A stretch of 64,000 bases of DNA from an uncultured Latescibacterota bacterium (GTDB lineage: Bacteria; Latescibacterota; UBA2968; UBA8231), in contig OY282352.1 in the NCBI GenBank assembly GCA_958295495.1, positions 1,302,001 to 1,366,000 of the forward strand, read 5' to 3'. Of this stretch, positions 34,760-43,603 are shown piece by piece; the first letter of the stretch is position 1; each line of letters begins with the position of its first letter. The notes under the pieces are model-generated. The model had not been told where the DNA came from and searched no databases. It saw nothing but the letters and a program-made list of their open reading frames with translations. Position numbers and translations under genes: made by a program.

Positions 34760-35854
34760 ATGGCCCCATACAAAGTAGCGGTCGCCGGCGCGGGTATGAT
34801 CGCCAACGCCGGCCATATTCCCGCTTGGCAGGCCCTACGAGGAGAGGTGGAGGTGGTCGGAGTGTTCAACCACACCCTCGACAAAGCCCGCCAGACGGCC
34901 GACCGCCACGGCATCCCCCACGCCTACGACGACTGCCGCCACCTGCTCGCCGAGCTGACCCCGGACATCGTCTCCATCTGCACCCCCAACGTCTCCCATC
35001 CCACCTACGCCCTCCAAGCCTTGGAAGCGGGGGCCCATGTCTTCTGCGAAAAACCCATAGCCGCCAGCCACGCCGACGCCGTGGCCATGTACCAAGCGGC
35101 GGAAACAGCCCAGCGCCACCTCTTCGTCGCCCAGACTGGACGCTTTTCAGGAGCCAATACCGCGGCCCAAGCCCTAGTCGCCGACGGTCACCTCGGCGCT
35201 GTGTACTACGCCGAAACCTCGGCCTTCCGCCGCCGCGGCGTACCCACTTGGGGCCGTTTCCACCTCCGAGCAGCCTCGGGCGGAGGGCCTCTGTACGACC
35301 TCGGAGTCCACGCCCTCGACGCCTTGCTGTGGATCATGGGCAACCCCAAAGTGGTGGCCGCCTCAGGCGCGACCTACGCCAAACTGGCCAACCAAGACGA
35401 GGACGTGATCACTTCCCTCGCCGACAGCGGCGCCCCGGTGGGCGTATTCGCGCCTCGGCCCTACGACCGCAGCGAGTACGATGTGGAGGATATGGCCGCC
35501 GGCTTTTTGCGCTTGGAAAACCGCGCCACCATCAGCATTCGGGCTAGTTGGGAGGCCAATTTGCCCGATGGAACCGGCGGCACCCTCATCCTCGGCACCA
35601 AGGGGGGGCTCACTTTTAATCCGCTCACCTTTATCGGCACCTTGGGCCGCTATCAGGCCGACACCCAGCTCAACGTGCCACCCAACCCCTCAGTGCCCTT
35701 CTCGGGCCACTGGAAAGCCACGGCCCACTTCGTCGAGGTGCTCGAGGGCCGGGCCGAGTTGTTGGTCAAAAAAGAGGAAGTGCTCAACGTCATGGCCGCC
35801 CTCGACGGCCTGTACCGCTCCGCCACTGAGGGGCAGGAAGTTAGGATAGGCTAA
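34760..35854 (+). CDS. Gfo/Idh/MocA-family oxidoreductase
   Basis: 364 residues. The NAD(P)-binding motif VAVAGAGMIANAGHIPA is at the N-terminus. CTPNVSHP and the family hallmark HVFCEKPIAASHADA (~95-109) follow, and GGGPLYDLGVHALDALLWIM (~171-190) is the catalytic-domain start with the conserved D-x-G-x-H. It oxidises or reduces a sugar or cyclitol using a nicotinamide cofactor. It begins an apparent operon with the PhyH-HEAT gene, which follows after 1 base, and the UxaA-like gene. A decayed paralog lies 2.5 kb upstream. Confidence 0.9.
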   Translation: MAPYKVAVAGAGMIANAGHIPAWQALRGEVEVVGVFNHTLDKARQTADRHGIPHAYDDCRHLLAELTPDIVSICTPNVSHPTYALQALEAGAHVFCEKPIAASHADAVAMYQAAETAQRHLFVAQTGRFSGANTAAQALVADGHLGAVYYAETSAFRRRGVPTWGRFHLRAASGGGPLYDLGVHALDALLWIMGNPKVVAASGATYAKLANQDEDVITSLADSGAPVGVFAPRPYDRSEYDVEDMAAGFLRLENRATISIRASWEANLPDGTGGTLILGTKGGLTFNPLTFIGTLGRYQADTQLNVPPNPSVPFSGHWKATAHFVEVLEGRAELLVKKEEVLNVMAALDGLYRSATEGQEVRIG

Positions 35855-35855
35855 A

Positions 35856-37163
35856 ATGACCCGTCTAAGCGATGTAGCCCTACAGGATTTTATCATCCGC
35901 GGATACCGCGTGGTGCAACCGACCGCGGACCTACACGGCGAATTGCACCGCCAGGTCGAACGCGTGCTCGCCACGGGCAATCCGGGCAACGACCTGATAG
36001 AGCGCATTCCCCTGTTGCACCAGTTGTTCGCCGACCCGGCAGTAGATGCGGCCCTGACCGATATTCTGGGGCCTGGGTACGCTCTCAACCGCCATTGCCA
36101 CTGCCACGATCTCGCGCCGGGCAACCAAGCCCAGGCTTGGCACAAGGATTATCCCTTGGGCGGCAATATGCGCTACCACCGCCCGCGCTATGTCCTGATG
36201 CTGTACTATCCGCACGAGGTAACGCCGGATATGGGGCCTACGGCGCTGGTGCCCGGGACGCAGTACTATATGAATGGACCCGGCGATGAGGTCGAAGGGG
36301 TGGCCCTTACTTGCGCGGCGGGCACTGTGGTCATCACCCACTACGAATTGTGGCACCGGGCCACGGCCAATCGCTCGACCCGGACGCGCTATATGCTGAA
36401 GTTTCTCTTCGCCCGCACCGCGGAGAGCCTGCCGGAACAGCGCAGCCAGTGGTTGCCGACAGGACGTCACGCAGCTCTGTACCGCACGCTGTGGCGTTGG
36501 TACGGGGGACAGGCTCCCGCCTTGAGGCCGCACCGATCGGTGGCCGCCTTGCAAGCGGCTTTGCGCGATCCCGATGAACGGGTGCGGCTGGATGCCTATT
36601 ACGACTTGGGGGCGCTAGGGGCCAAAGGGGTGCCGGTATTGATGGCGGCACTAAAAGACGAGTCTGCCCGGCGTTGGCAAGCCAATCTCGAGCGCGGCGA
36701 TTTTACCAATCCAAGCCAGTTGGAAAGCCCCTACGGTCTGGCTGCGGCCAGCGCTGTGGCCGTGCCCGCGCTCATCGAAGCGTTGCAGGACCGGGAGTGG
36801 TGGCTGCGCGCCGGGGCGGCCAGTGCCTTGGGCTGCATGGGGTCTCCAGCTAAGGAAGCGGCCCCGGCCCTTGCCGCGGCGTTGCAGGACGACAGCGAAT
36901 GGGTTTGCCGCAATGCCGCCGATGCCTTGGGCAATATGGGCCGAGTGCCGGCGGCAGTCCCGGCCTTGGCGCAAGCGCTGGACGATAGCCGCGCTATGAC
37001 GCCTTGGTCTTTGTCCGATGCACCGCTGCGCGAAAACGCGGCCATGACGCTGGCCAAATGGCGCGCGCCGGCCGCGGCGGTAGCCGCCTTGCAACAGGCG
37101 CGTCAGCAGGGCAACGAATACGTGCGGTCTTGGGCCGAATGGGCGTTGGATCGCCGCTTTTAG
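35856..37163 (+). CDS. Phytanoyl-CoA dioxygenase (PhyH) domain fused to HEAT repeats
   Basis: 435 residues. Residues ~1-200 are a PhyH-type Fe(II)/2-oxoglutarate oxygenase: the iron site H-x-D appears in AWHKDYP (~94-100), the distal His in ITHYELWHRATANRS, and a 2-oxoglutarate-binding Arg in the following TRTRYML. Residues ~225-435 are HEAT-like/PBS-lyase repeats (VAALQAALRDPDERVRLDAY, then AVPALIEALQDREWWLRAGA and further copies). The repeats probably bind a partner or regulate the enzyme. It follows the Gfo/Idh gene by one base and precedes the UxaA-like gene, so a role in oxidising a sugar-derived compound is inferred. Confidence 0.85.
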   Translation: MTRLSDVALQDFIIRGYRVVQPTADLHGELHRQVERVLATGNPGNDLIERIPLLHQLFADPAVDAALTDILGPGYALNRHCHCHDLAPGNQAQAWHKDYPLGGNMRYHRPRYVLMLYYPHEVTPDMGPTALVPGTQYYMNGPGDEVEGVALTCAAGTVVITHYELWHRATANRSTRTRYMLKFLFARTAESLPEQRSQWLPTGRHAALYRTLWRWYGGQAPALRPHRSVAALQAALRDPDERVRLDAYYDLGALGAKGVPVLMAALKDESARRWQANLERGDFTNPSQLESPYGLAAASAVAVPALIEALQDREWWLRAGAASALGCMGSPAKEAAPALAAALQDDSEWVCRNAADALGNMGRVPAAVPALAQALDDSRAMTPWSLSDAPLRENAAMTLAKWRAPAAAVAALQQARQQGNEYVRSWAEWALDRRF

Positions 37164-37201
37164 GAGGCGTTACTTCGTCGTCCACGCCTTATTGAGGAGC
37201 T

Positions 37202-39895
37202 ATGATGAATGCGGTTTTTTCCTTTAGCGAAGTAGCCCGGCTGCCCATGGCCGGGGACAATGTGGCCATTGCTACCCGGCACTTGGAAGCGGGCACGGGC
37301 ATCAACTACGATGGCCGTTTGTTCGCTTTGTCCCACGCGGTGATGGAAGGCCATCGCTTTGCCGTGGAGCCGATTGAACCCGGCCAGTTCCTGCTGTCGT
37401 GGCAACTCCCTTTTGGCGTGGCCGAGCGCGCCCTGCAGCCGGGCGACTACGCCTGCAACCAGAGTATGCTCGACGCATTGGGCATCCGGCAGTTGGACTT
37501 CGACCTGCCCGCGCAGGCCAATTTCGTCGATCGCATTGAGCCGTATCAACTAAATCCGGCGAATTTTCAGCCTGGGGCGGCGCTCAATCCGCACGAGGAG
37601 CGGCGGACCTTTCTCGGCTATGGTCGCTCTGGGGGACGGGGCGTGGGTACGCGCAATTACATAGTCATCTTGGGCACGTCCTCGCGCACGGCCAGTTATG
37701 CCCGGCTGTTGGCCGAGCGCTGGAGCGGCCGGCCGGCCGGCGATGGCGTGGTGCCGATTGCCCACACCGAGGGCGGCGGTGGGTCCGCGCCCAATAACCG
37801 CGAACTCTTATTGCGCACACTCGCTGGCTTTGTCGTCCATCCCAACGTCGGCGCGGTGCTGGCGGTGGACTACGGCAGCGAAGCCGTGACCAACAAAATG
37901 CTGTGGGAGTACATGGTGGCGCACGGCTATGCCCTCGACCACGTCCGGCACCGCTTTATGTGCTTGGACGGTTCGTTCCAAACGCGTTTGGCCGAGGGTG
38001 ATCGGCAAGTGGCCGCTTGGGCCCGGGAAATGGCGGGCGAGGAGCGGGGCGAGCACGACCTAAGCCATCTCAAAATTGCCTTGCAGTGCGGCGGCTCGGA
38101 CGCCTTTTCGGGCATTTCGGGCAACCCGCTGGCCGCTTGGGTGGCGCGCGAGCTGATCCGCTATGGCGGCGCGGCCAACCTCGCCGAGACCGACGAGCTG
38201 ATCGGCGCCGAACCTTACGTGCTGCAAAACGTCAAGGACGTGGAGACAGCGCGCACCTTTTTGCAGATGGTCGAGCACTTCAAGGAGCGGGTGTCGTGGC
38301 ACGGTGCCTCCGCCGAGGGCAACCCCTCCGGGGGCAACAAATTTCGCGGCCTCTACAATATCGCGCTCAAGTCCATTGGTGCGGCGCGCAAGCGCGACCC
38401 GGACGTGCGCTTGGACTACGCCATTGAGTACGGCGAGCCGCTCAAAGGGACTGGGTTCTACTTTATGGACAGTCCGGGCAACGACTTGGAAAGCATTGCC
38501 GGGCAGGTGGCCAGCGGCTGCAACGCCATTTTCTTTGTCACTGGCAACGGCTCCATCACCAATTTCCCCTTCGTGCCCACGATCAAAATCGTCACCACCT
38601 CGGAGCGCTACCAATTGCTGGCCGCGGATCTCGATGTCAATGCCGGGGCCTACTTGGATGGCACGCCGATGGACGAGTTGGGTCAGGCGTTATTTGAGCG
38701 CACCTTGCGGGTGGCCTCGGGCGAGCGCTCGCTGGGCGAGCAGGCTGGCCACGCCCAAGTATCCATCTGGCGCAATTGGCAACAGACCGATACCAGCCGG
38801 CTGGAGGAATTGTTGGCCGCTCCCGTGCCCGAGGGCCGGCCTGTGCCGGTGCAGCCCGAGGTCGGGCCAGCCGTGTCGTTCCCCATGCTGGACGGAGGGC
38901 GCGGGTCGGCGATTGAGCAGGTGGGGCTGGTATTGCCCACCAGCCTGTGCGCCGGCCAGATTGCCCGCATCTGCGCCGAGCGGCTCAATACCCGGCAAGT
39001 GGGCCGCGCGCAGGGCCTGTCGCGCTTTGTCGCCTTGGTCCACACCGAAGGCTGTGGGTTGTCGTCGAGCGGTGCCACCGAGCAAATGCACTTGCGCACC
39101 ATGATGGGCTACGCCGCGCATCCGCTGGCCCGGCGCGTTTTGCTGCTGGAGCACGGCTGCGAAAAGACGCACAACGACTACATGCGCAACGGCCTTGAGG
39201 AATGGGGTTTGGATCCGGCTGTTTTCGGCTGGGCTTCGGTGCAGTTGGACGGCGGCATTGTCAAGGCCATGGACAAGGTCGAGGCGTGGTTCCGCCAAGC
39301 GCTGGCCGAGACGGAGGCACCCATTGCCGTGGAACGCGGCTTTGCGGCCTTGCGCTTGGGGATGCAGGCGACCGGCGCGCTGGGAGAGGACGCGGCCCGG
39401 TCTTTTGCCCAGTTGACGCGCTGGGTGGTGACCGCGGGCGGCACCGTGGTCGTGCCGCACAACGCGACCCTGCTGCGGGAACCGGCGTATCTGGACTCCG
39501 TGCTAGTCGAGCCTTCGGACGCCGCGACATTGCCCTACGGCGAGGCCGCAGTAGAGCCGGGTTTTTACATCATGGAGACGCCCACTGACCACTGGGTGGA
39601 GACGGCTACCGGGCTGGGTGCCACGGGCGTGGACCTGATCCTAGTCCATAGCGGCGAGCATCCTCTACAGGGGCATCCCCTGATGCCGGTGGTGCAGGTG
39701 AGCGCGAATCCGACGGTGGCGGCACTCTACGGCGATGATATTGATTTGGCGCTGACGGGTGTGGCCGACGATTGGGCCGAGCAATTGGCTGCTTTGTTGG
39801 TTCGGGTGGCGCGAGGAGATCACGTCCCCGGTGCCTTGCAGCAGCGCAACGTCGATTTTCAACTGACGCGCGGCTTGCTGGGGGTTTCGACCTGA
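37202..39895 (+). CDS. Double-length UxaA-family (altronate/galactarate dehydratase-like) protein
   Basis: 897 residues, about twice the family's usual core. Residues ~8-95 are a SAF domain. Copy 1 (~138-510) has GYGRSGGRGVGTRNYIVIL, CGGSDAFSGISGNPLA and GTGFYFMDSPGNDLESIAG. Copy 2 (~560-880) has LVLPTSLCAGQIARIC, VHTEGCGLSSS, LLLEHGCEKTHND and GFYIMETPTDHW. The three conserved Cys of the family are intact in copy 2 but replaced in copy 1 (GTSSRTAS, AHTEGGGGS, VDYGSEAVTN). It probably removes water from a sugar acid using a metal; only copy 2 seems able to hold it. AGGAG (37196-37200) is just upstream of the ATG. Confidence 0.85.
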   Translation: MMNAVFSFSEVARLPMAGDNVAIATRHLEAGTGINYDGRLFALSHAVMEGHRFAVEPIEPGQFLLSWQLPFGVAERALQPGDYACNQSMLDALGIRQLDFDLPAQANFVDRIEPYQLNPANFQPGAALNPHEERRTFLGYGRSGGRGVGTRNYIVILGTSSRTASYARLLAERWSGRPAGDGVVPIAHTEGGGGSAPNNRELLLRTLAGFVVHPNVGAVLAVDYGSEAVTNKMLWEYMVAHGYALDHVRHRFMCLDGSFQTRLAEGDRQVAAWAREMAGEERGEHDLSHLKIALQCGGSDAFSGISGNPLAAWVARELIRYGGAANLAETDELIGAEPYVLQNVKDVETARTFLQMVEHFKERVSWHGASAEGNPSGGNKFRGLYNIALKSIGAARKRDPDVRLDYAIEYGEPLKGTGFYFMDSPGNDLESIAGQVASGCNAIFFVTGNGSITNFPFVPTIKIVTTSERYQLLAADLDVNAGAYLDGTPMDELGQALFERTLRVASGERSLGEQAGHAQVSIWRNWQQTDTSRLEELLAAPVPEGRPVPVQPEVGPAVSFPMLDGGRGSAIEQVGLVLPTSLCAGQIARICAERLNTRQVGRAQGLSRFVALVHTEGCGLSSSGATEQMHLRTMMGYAAHPLARRVLLLEHGCEKTHNDYMRNGLEEWGLDPAVFGWASVQLDGGIVKAMDKVEAWFRQALAETEAPIAVERGFAALRLGMQATGALGEDAARSFAQLTRWVVTAGGTVVVPHNATLLREPAYLDSVLVEPSDAATLPYGEAAVEPGFYIMETPTDHWVETATGLGATGVDLILVHSGEHPLQGHPLMPVVQVSANPTVAALYGDDIDLALTGVADDWAEQLAALLVRVARGDHVPGALQQRNVDFQLTRGLLGVST

Positions 39896-40129
39896 GTGGG
39901 GAGAGTGATACCCATATCTTGTCTTGGCGCGAGGAGATTTTCGGCGTCCGATGCCGATGCTTTTGTAGCTGTAGGGGACGGCTTTGCCTAGCCCATGCGT
40001 GCGCTCTCGGCACCTTGACAGAAAACCGAAAAGGGCAGCGTGTTTGCTATATGATATGTCATGTCTCCCTAGTGCTGGACGGCGATTCCCGTCTGCCGGT
40101 GAATAGTCCGAACTGAACGCTGGTTTGAG

Positions 40130-41320
40130 ATGCTTATTGAATTCTCCGTTACCAACTTCAGATCGATCAAGGCTGAGGCATGCCTCAGCCTCGTGGCCGG
40201 CCACGACAAGAAACATGGTGACTCCAACGTGGTGAAACCGAAGCTTGCCAAAAATGGGCGACCGATCCGACTCCTGCGCTCGGCGGCGATCTACGGTGCG
40301 AACGCTTCGGGCAAGACCAACCTACTTAGGGGTCTGAGTACGATGCGCAACATCGTACTCCGCTCCTCTGATCACCTTGACGAACTCCCCGTGACTCCGT
40401 TCCGATTCGACCCCGAATGCCATACTCTACCAACATCTTTCGAGGTGATATGCGTCGCGGAAGGCGTACGTTACCAATACGGCTTCTCAGCTACCCCCCA
40501 CGAGGTGACCGACGAGTGGCTCTATGCGTGGCCGAGCGGACGGACGCAGGTCTGGTTCGAGAGAAGCCGCAGCGAGACGTCCGGTGAGCCCTCTTGGAAG
40601 CTCGGCGGGAAGCTCACAGGAGACCGCGAGGTCTGGAGGAGAGCTACTCGTCCCCAAGCCTTGTTCCTGTCAACGGCCGTTTCGCTCAACAGTACTCAGC
40701 TACTGCCTCTCTTCAACTGGTTCCGCGAGCGGCTCTATGTCGCCAGCTATAGTGGATGGCCTCCCAACTTCTCACTGAAATACTCCCGCGAGAATGATCA
40801 AGCCGACATCGTGAACTTTCTTGCGGCAGCCGATCTTGCAGTTGCTGACATACGGATCGCCGAAGTGGATGTCTTCTTGAGGCATCAACCGATAGGTGGT
40901 GAATCAGCAGAATTGAAGATGGCCGAAGAGTCACACGGAACCCAAAAAATGTTTGCTCTCGCTGGCCCTTGGCTCGACTCCCTTGATAAAGGCAACGTCA
41001 TTGTGTTCGATGAACTGCATGACCATCTGCATCCGGCACTGGTCCGGTTCCTAGTCAGCCTCTTCCACGATCCAGAAGCGAATCCGCACGGAGCACAGCT
41101 CATTTTTTCGACGCACGATACGTCTATTCTTGATCGGAATGTGTTTCGACCTGATCAGATTTGGTTCTGTGAACGCAATGAACACCTCGAGACCCGTCTC
41201 TTTCCGCTCAGCGACTTCCGGTCGCGCCGGGGCGTCGAGGACCTAGAAGAGGCATATCTGGCCGGACGCTTTGGAGCACTCCCCTACATCCGAGGGTCGG
41301 GCCGCCGGCCATCGGACTAA
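40130..41320 (+). CDS. RloA/AbiLi-like AAA ATPase (defence ATPase)
   Basis: 396 residues of the AAA_21/OLD-like ATPase group. The N-terminus MLIEFSVTNFRSIKAEACLS is typical. Walker A is IYGANASGKTNLLRGL (~63-78), Walker B is NVIVFDELHDHLHPALV (~294-310), and the switch His is LIFSTHDTSILD (~332-343). The cytoplasmic ATPase is expected to sense infection or DNA ends and control its partner. The RloB-like gene follows after 3 bases, which matches RloAB/AbiL pairs. The two genes have less GC-biased codons than their neighbours, consistent with transfer. Confidence 0.85.
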   Translation: MLIEFSVTNFRSIKAEACLSLVAGHDKKHGDSNVVKPKLAKNGRPIRLLRSAAIYGANASGKTNLLRGLSTMRNIVLRSSDHLDELPVTPFRFDPECHTLPTSFEVICVAEGVRYQYGFSATPHEVTDEWLYAWPSGRTQVWFERSRSETSGEPSWKLGGKLTGDREVWRRATRPQALFLSTAVSLNSTQLLPLFNWFRERLYVASYSGWPPNFSLKYSRENDQADIVNFLAAADLAVADIRIAEVDVFLRHQPIGGESAELKMAEESHGTQKMFALAGPWLDSLDKGNVIVFDELHDHLHPALVRFLVSLFHDPEANPHGAQLIFSTHDTSILDRNVFRPDQIWFCERNEHLETRLFPLSDFRSRRGVEDLEEAYLAGRFGALPYIRGSGRRPSD

Positions 41321-41323
41321 GCG

Positions 41324-41956
41324 ATGGCGCAGCGAAAACCACGCCGACGCGGCCAGCTTCGACGGAGGGGGCCTGAACGGGAGCCGTACGATCGAGTGCT
41401 CATCGTCTGTGAGGGTAGCAAGACGGAGCCGTCGTACTTCCGGTCTCTAGTGGATCGGTACCGGTTGAGCACCGCCAACGTCGTGATTACAGGACGCGGC
41501 TCGGATCCTAGGGCACTGGTCAAGACGGCAAAGAAATTGCGGGACATCGAGAAACGACGGGGCGATCAATATGATGCGGTCTATTGTGTCTTCGACTACG
41601 ACCAACATACGCACTTCAAGACGGCTTCCAACGAAGAGCATTCTGCCAAATTGAACTTGGCCCGCTCTTGGCCATGCTTTGAATTCTGGCTTCTGTTGCA
41701 CTTTGTCTATCGCCGACAGCCCTACGCACCATCGGGCAACAGGTCGGCGGCAGAGAATTGTGCGAGAGAGCTGCGACAGTATCTGTCCGATTACACGAAG
41801 GGTAAAGCAGACGTGTTCGAAGCATTGGAAGACCAGATAGAAACTGCAAAGTCCAACGCGAGACTTGTGTTATTAGATGTTAAGGCAACAGGAAGATGTA
41901 ACCCTTCGACTGAGGTTCATTGCCTCGTCGCCTACTTGCAAGCCCTCAAAAGTTAG
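41324..41956 (+). CDS. RloB/AbiLii-like Toprim-type effector
   Basis: 210 residues. A strongly basic N-terminus (QRKPRRRGQLRRRG) precedes VLIVCEGSKTEPSYFRSLVD, the conserved Glu-containing motif of RloB and related Toprim-like proteins. AVYCVFDYDQHTHF supplies the D-x-D pair at ~86-99, and SWPCFEFWLLLHF is the following family block. The pairing with the ATPase upstream is that of RloAB in restriction-linked islands and of the AbiL abortive-infection system. The likely function is nucleic-acid cleavage triggered by the ATPase. Family knowledge supports a defence role; the activity is inferred. Confidence 0.85.
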   Translation: MAQRKPRRRGQLRRRGPEREPYDRVLIVCEGSKTEPSYFRSLVDRYRLSTANVVITGRGSDPRALVKTAKKLRDIEKRRGDQYDAVYCVFDYDQHTHFKTASNEEHSAKLNLARSWPCFEFWLLLHFVYRRQPYAPSGNRSAAENCARELRQYLSDYTKGKADVFEALEDQIETAKSNARLVLLDVKATGRCNPSTEVHCLVAYLQALKS

Positions 41957-41967
41957 AGCTCAATGTA

Positions 41968-42087
41968 CTATCCCGTCCGCAGAGACGGTGAAGCCACCTC
42001 CTCCACTTTCGGTCGGATCACAATATCAACATCCCGATCCAACGCATTTAGGAAGGCCAAGAGCTTTTCAACGGAGAATTTATCGAA
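41968..42087 (-). pseudogene. C-terminal remnant of an XRE-type antitoxin
   Basis: On the minus strand the frame ending at TAG 41968-41970 reads FDKFSVEKLLAFLNALDRDV followed by DIVIRPKVEE. This matches the end of XRE/HigA-like antitoxins (FSLDRLLRFLNALGxDVxIVVRP). An in-frame stop (42088-42090) lies directly before it, so the helix-turn-helix part is gone. It abuts the RloB gene on one side and the glutamine amidotransferase on the other. Confidence 0.55.
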
Positions 42088-42116
42088 CTAACGTTCTCTC
42101 TTTTGCCAAGCTACTG

Positions 42117-42830
42117 TTAGGAATCCGCCTCCAAGCAGAGGGTCGCCCAGTTCTGGAAAAAGGTGCGCCCGTTAGCGTGGAGGACAGGCAAGTGTTGGGC
42201 CGCGTCGGCTTTGATTTGCTCGCCATCCAGCCCCTCCTCGCACACCTCGTCGGCAAAAGCCCGGACCATATCGGCGATGATTTGCGTGGTAACTTCCAGA
42301 TGGAAGAGGACGCCATACGCCGCCCGGCCATAGGAAAACGCTTGGCAGGCGGTGCGGGCAGAAGAGGCCAGGGCAGTAGCCCCCTTGGGCAGATCAAAGA
42401 TGTCGCCGTGCCAGTGATAGCCCATAAAGGATGGTTCTAGCCCGCCCATCAGCAGGTCTTCGCTGGCGGCGGGCTTCAGCTCAATAGGATACCAGCCGAT
42501 TTCTTTCTGCGGACCGCGGGCGACCCGAGCACCAAGAGCCGAGGCAAGAAGCTGACTGCCCAGACAAATGCCCAGTACGGGTTTGTCTTCTTTTAGGGCT
42601 TGGTCGATAAGGCGCGTGGCCGCGTCCAGAAACGGGTAGCGGTCGTGCTCGTACACGCCCATCGGGCCGCCCAAGACCACTAGGCCGGCGGCCTCATCCA
42701 TATAGCGGGGGACCTCTTCATCGGCAAAGGTATGTATGTAGGCGGATGCGAGACCGCAGCCTTGGAACACTTGGCCGGCGATCCCCAAGTTTTCCGGCTG
42801 CGCGTTTTGCAAAACCCATATTTTGTTCAT
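42117..42830 (-). CDS. Class I glutamine amidotransferase (GMP-synthase-like GATase domain)
   Basis: 237 residues. The nucleophile elbow is VLGICLGSQLLASALG with Cys ~89, and the His ligand lies in FMGYHWHGDIFDLP (~165-178); a Glu follows in FHLEVTTQI. GLVVLGGPMGVYEHDRYPFL gives the oxyanion-strand glycine pair. Single-domain members cleave glutamine-like amides or gamma-glutamyl adducts in the cytoplasm, and substrate cannot be predicted. The ATG 42828-42830 is followed upstream by AGGAGGCCC, a good ribosome-binding site. Confidence 0.85.
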   Translation of the reverse strand: MNKIWVLQNAQPENLGIAGQVFQGCGLASAYIHTFADEEVPRYMDEAAGLVVLGGPMGVYEHDRYPFLDAATRLIDQALKEDKPVLGICLGSQLLASALGARVARGPQKEIGWYPIELKPAASEDLLMGGLEPSFMGYHWHGDIFDLPKGATALASSARTACQAFSYGRAAYGVLFHLEVTTQIIADMVRAFADEVCEEGLDGEQIKADAAQHLPVLHANGRTFFQNWATLCLEADS

Positions 42831-42940
42831 TGTCGGGCCTCCTTAGCATGTTAGTTTGCTGACGGCGGCGACTCGGTTGCAGCTATCATATTACGGCAAG
42901 AGCTTGCGGAATTCTTCAACCGTTAGGCGCGTTGCACAGA

Positions 42941-43603
42941 TCACCGCTTCCGCGCCAGCGTCAACCCGTCGCCAATCGACAGCAGGGACGCGGTCACTCG
43001 CTCGTCGGCGCGGATTTTGGCGTTGAGTGCTCGGATCGCCGCGGTGCTCTCGTCCTGCTCGTTGGCATTGGCGGGCCGCCCGCCCCACAGCACGTTGTCG
43101 ATTAAGATCAATCCGCCCCGGCGCAAGAGCCGCAGACAGCGCTCGTAATAGGCGTCGTAATTTTCCTTGTCCGCGTCGATAAAGGCCATGTCGAAGCAAC
43201 CGGCCTCCCCGGCCGCGAGCATTCCGTCGAGGGTCGCTACCGCTGGCCCCAACCGCAATTCGATCTTGTCGGCCACGCCGGCCTCCTGCCAATAGCGCCG
43301 GGCAATGCGGGTAAATTCGTCGCTCACATCACAGGCGATTAGACGCCCGTCCGCGGGCAGGGCCAAGGCCATCGCGGTGCTGCTGTAGCCAGTAAAGGTT
43401 CCCACCTCGACGATCCGCTTGGCTCCGATCAGCTCGACGAGCAGCCCCATGAACTGCCCCTGATCGGGCGAAATCTGCATGCCGCCCATGGGCATGGCCC
43501 GGGTCTCTTGGCGCAACCGCTTGAGCTCGTCTCGGTCGCGCAGCGAGTTGGCGAGGATGTAGTCGTAAATATGCGTTTCGATAAAACCGTTGCGGGAACT
43601 CAT
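42941..43603 (-). CDS. SAM-dependent O-methyltransferase (class I, catechol/caffeoyl-CoA type)
   Basis: 220 residues from ATG 43601-43603, preceded by AAAGG. Motif I is IVEVGTFTGYSSTAMALALP (~64-83), followed by RLIACDVSDEF. The metal-binding Asp is in FDMAFIDADKENYDAYYE (~138-155), and LILIDNVLWGGRP supplies the next acidic residue. The pattern is that of the Mg2+-dependent OMT family (Methyltransf_3). The frame stays open ~100 codons further upstream, which I read as part of a frameshifted neighbour, not as part of this enzyme. Confidence 0.88.
   Translation of the reverse strand: MSSRNGFIETHIYDYILANSLRDRDELKRLRQETRAMPMGGMQISPDQGQFMGLLVELIGAKRIVEVGTFTGYSSTAMALALPADGRLIACDVSDEFTRIARRYWQEAGVADKIELRLGPAVATLDGMLAAGEAGCFDMAFIDADKENYDAYYERCLRLLRRGGLILIDNVLWGGRPANANEQDESTAAIRALNAKIRADERVTASLLSIGDGLTLARKR

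Noticed and set aside
39896..40129. A retron or other non-coding RNA ahead of the RloA-like ATPase.
   Set aside because: The 234-bp gap holds a TTGACA at 40015-40020 but no paired -10 at the right distance, no reverse transcriptase gene and no long inverted repeats.
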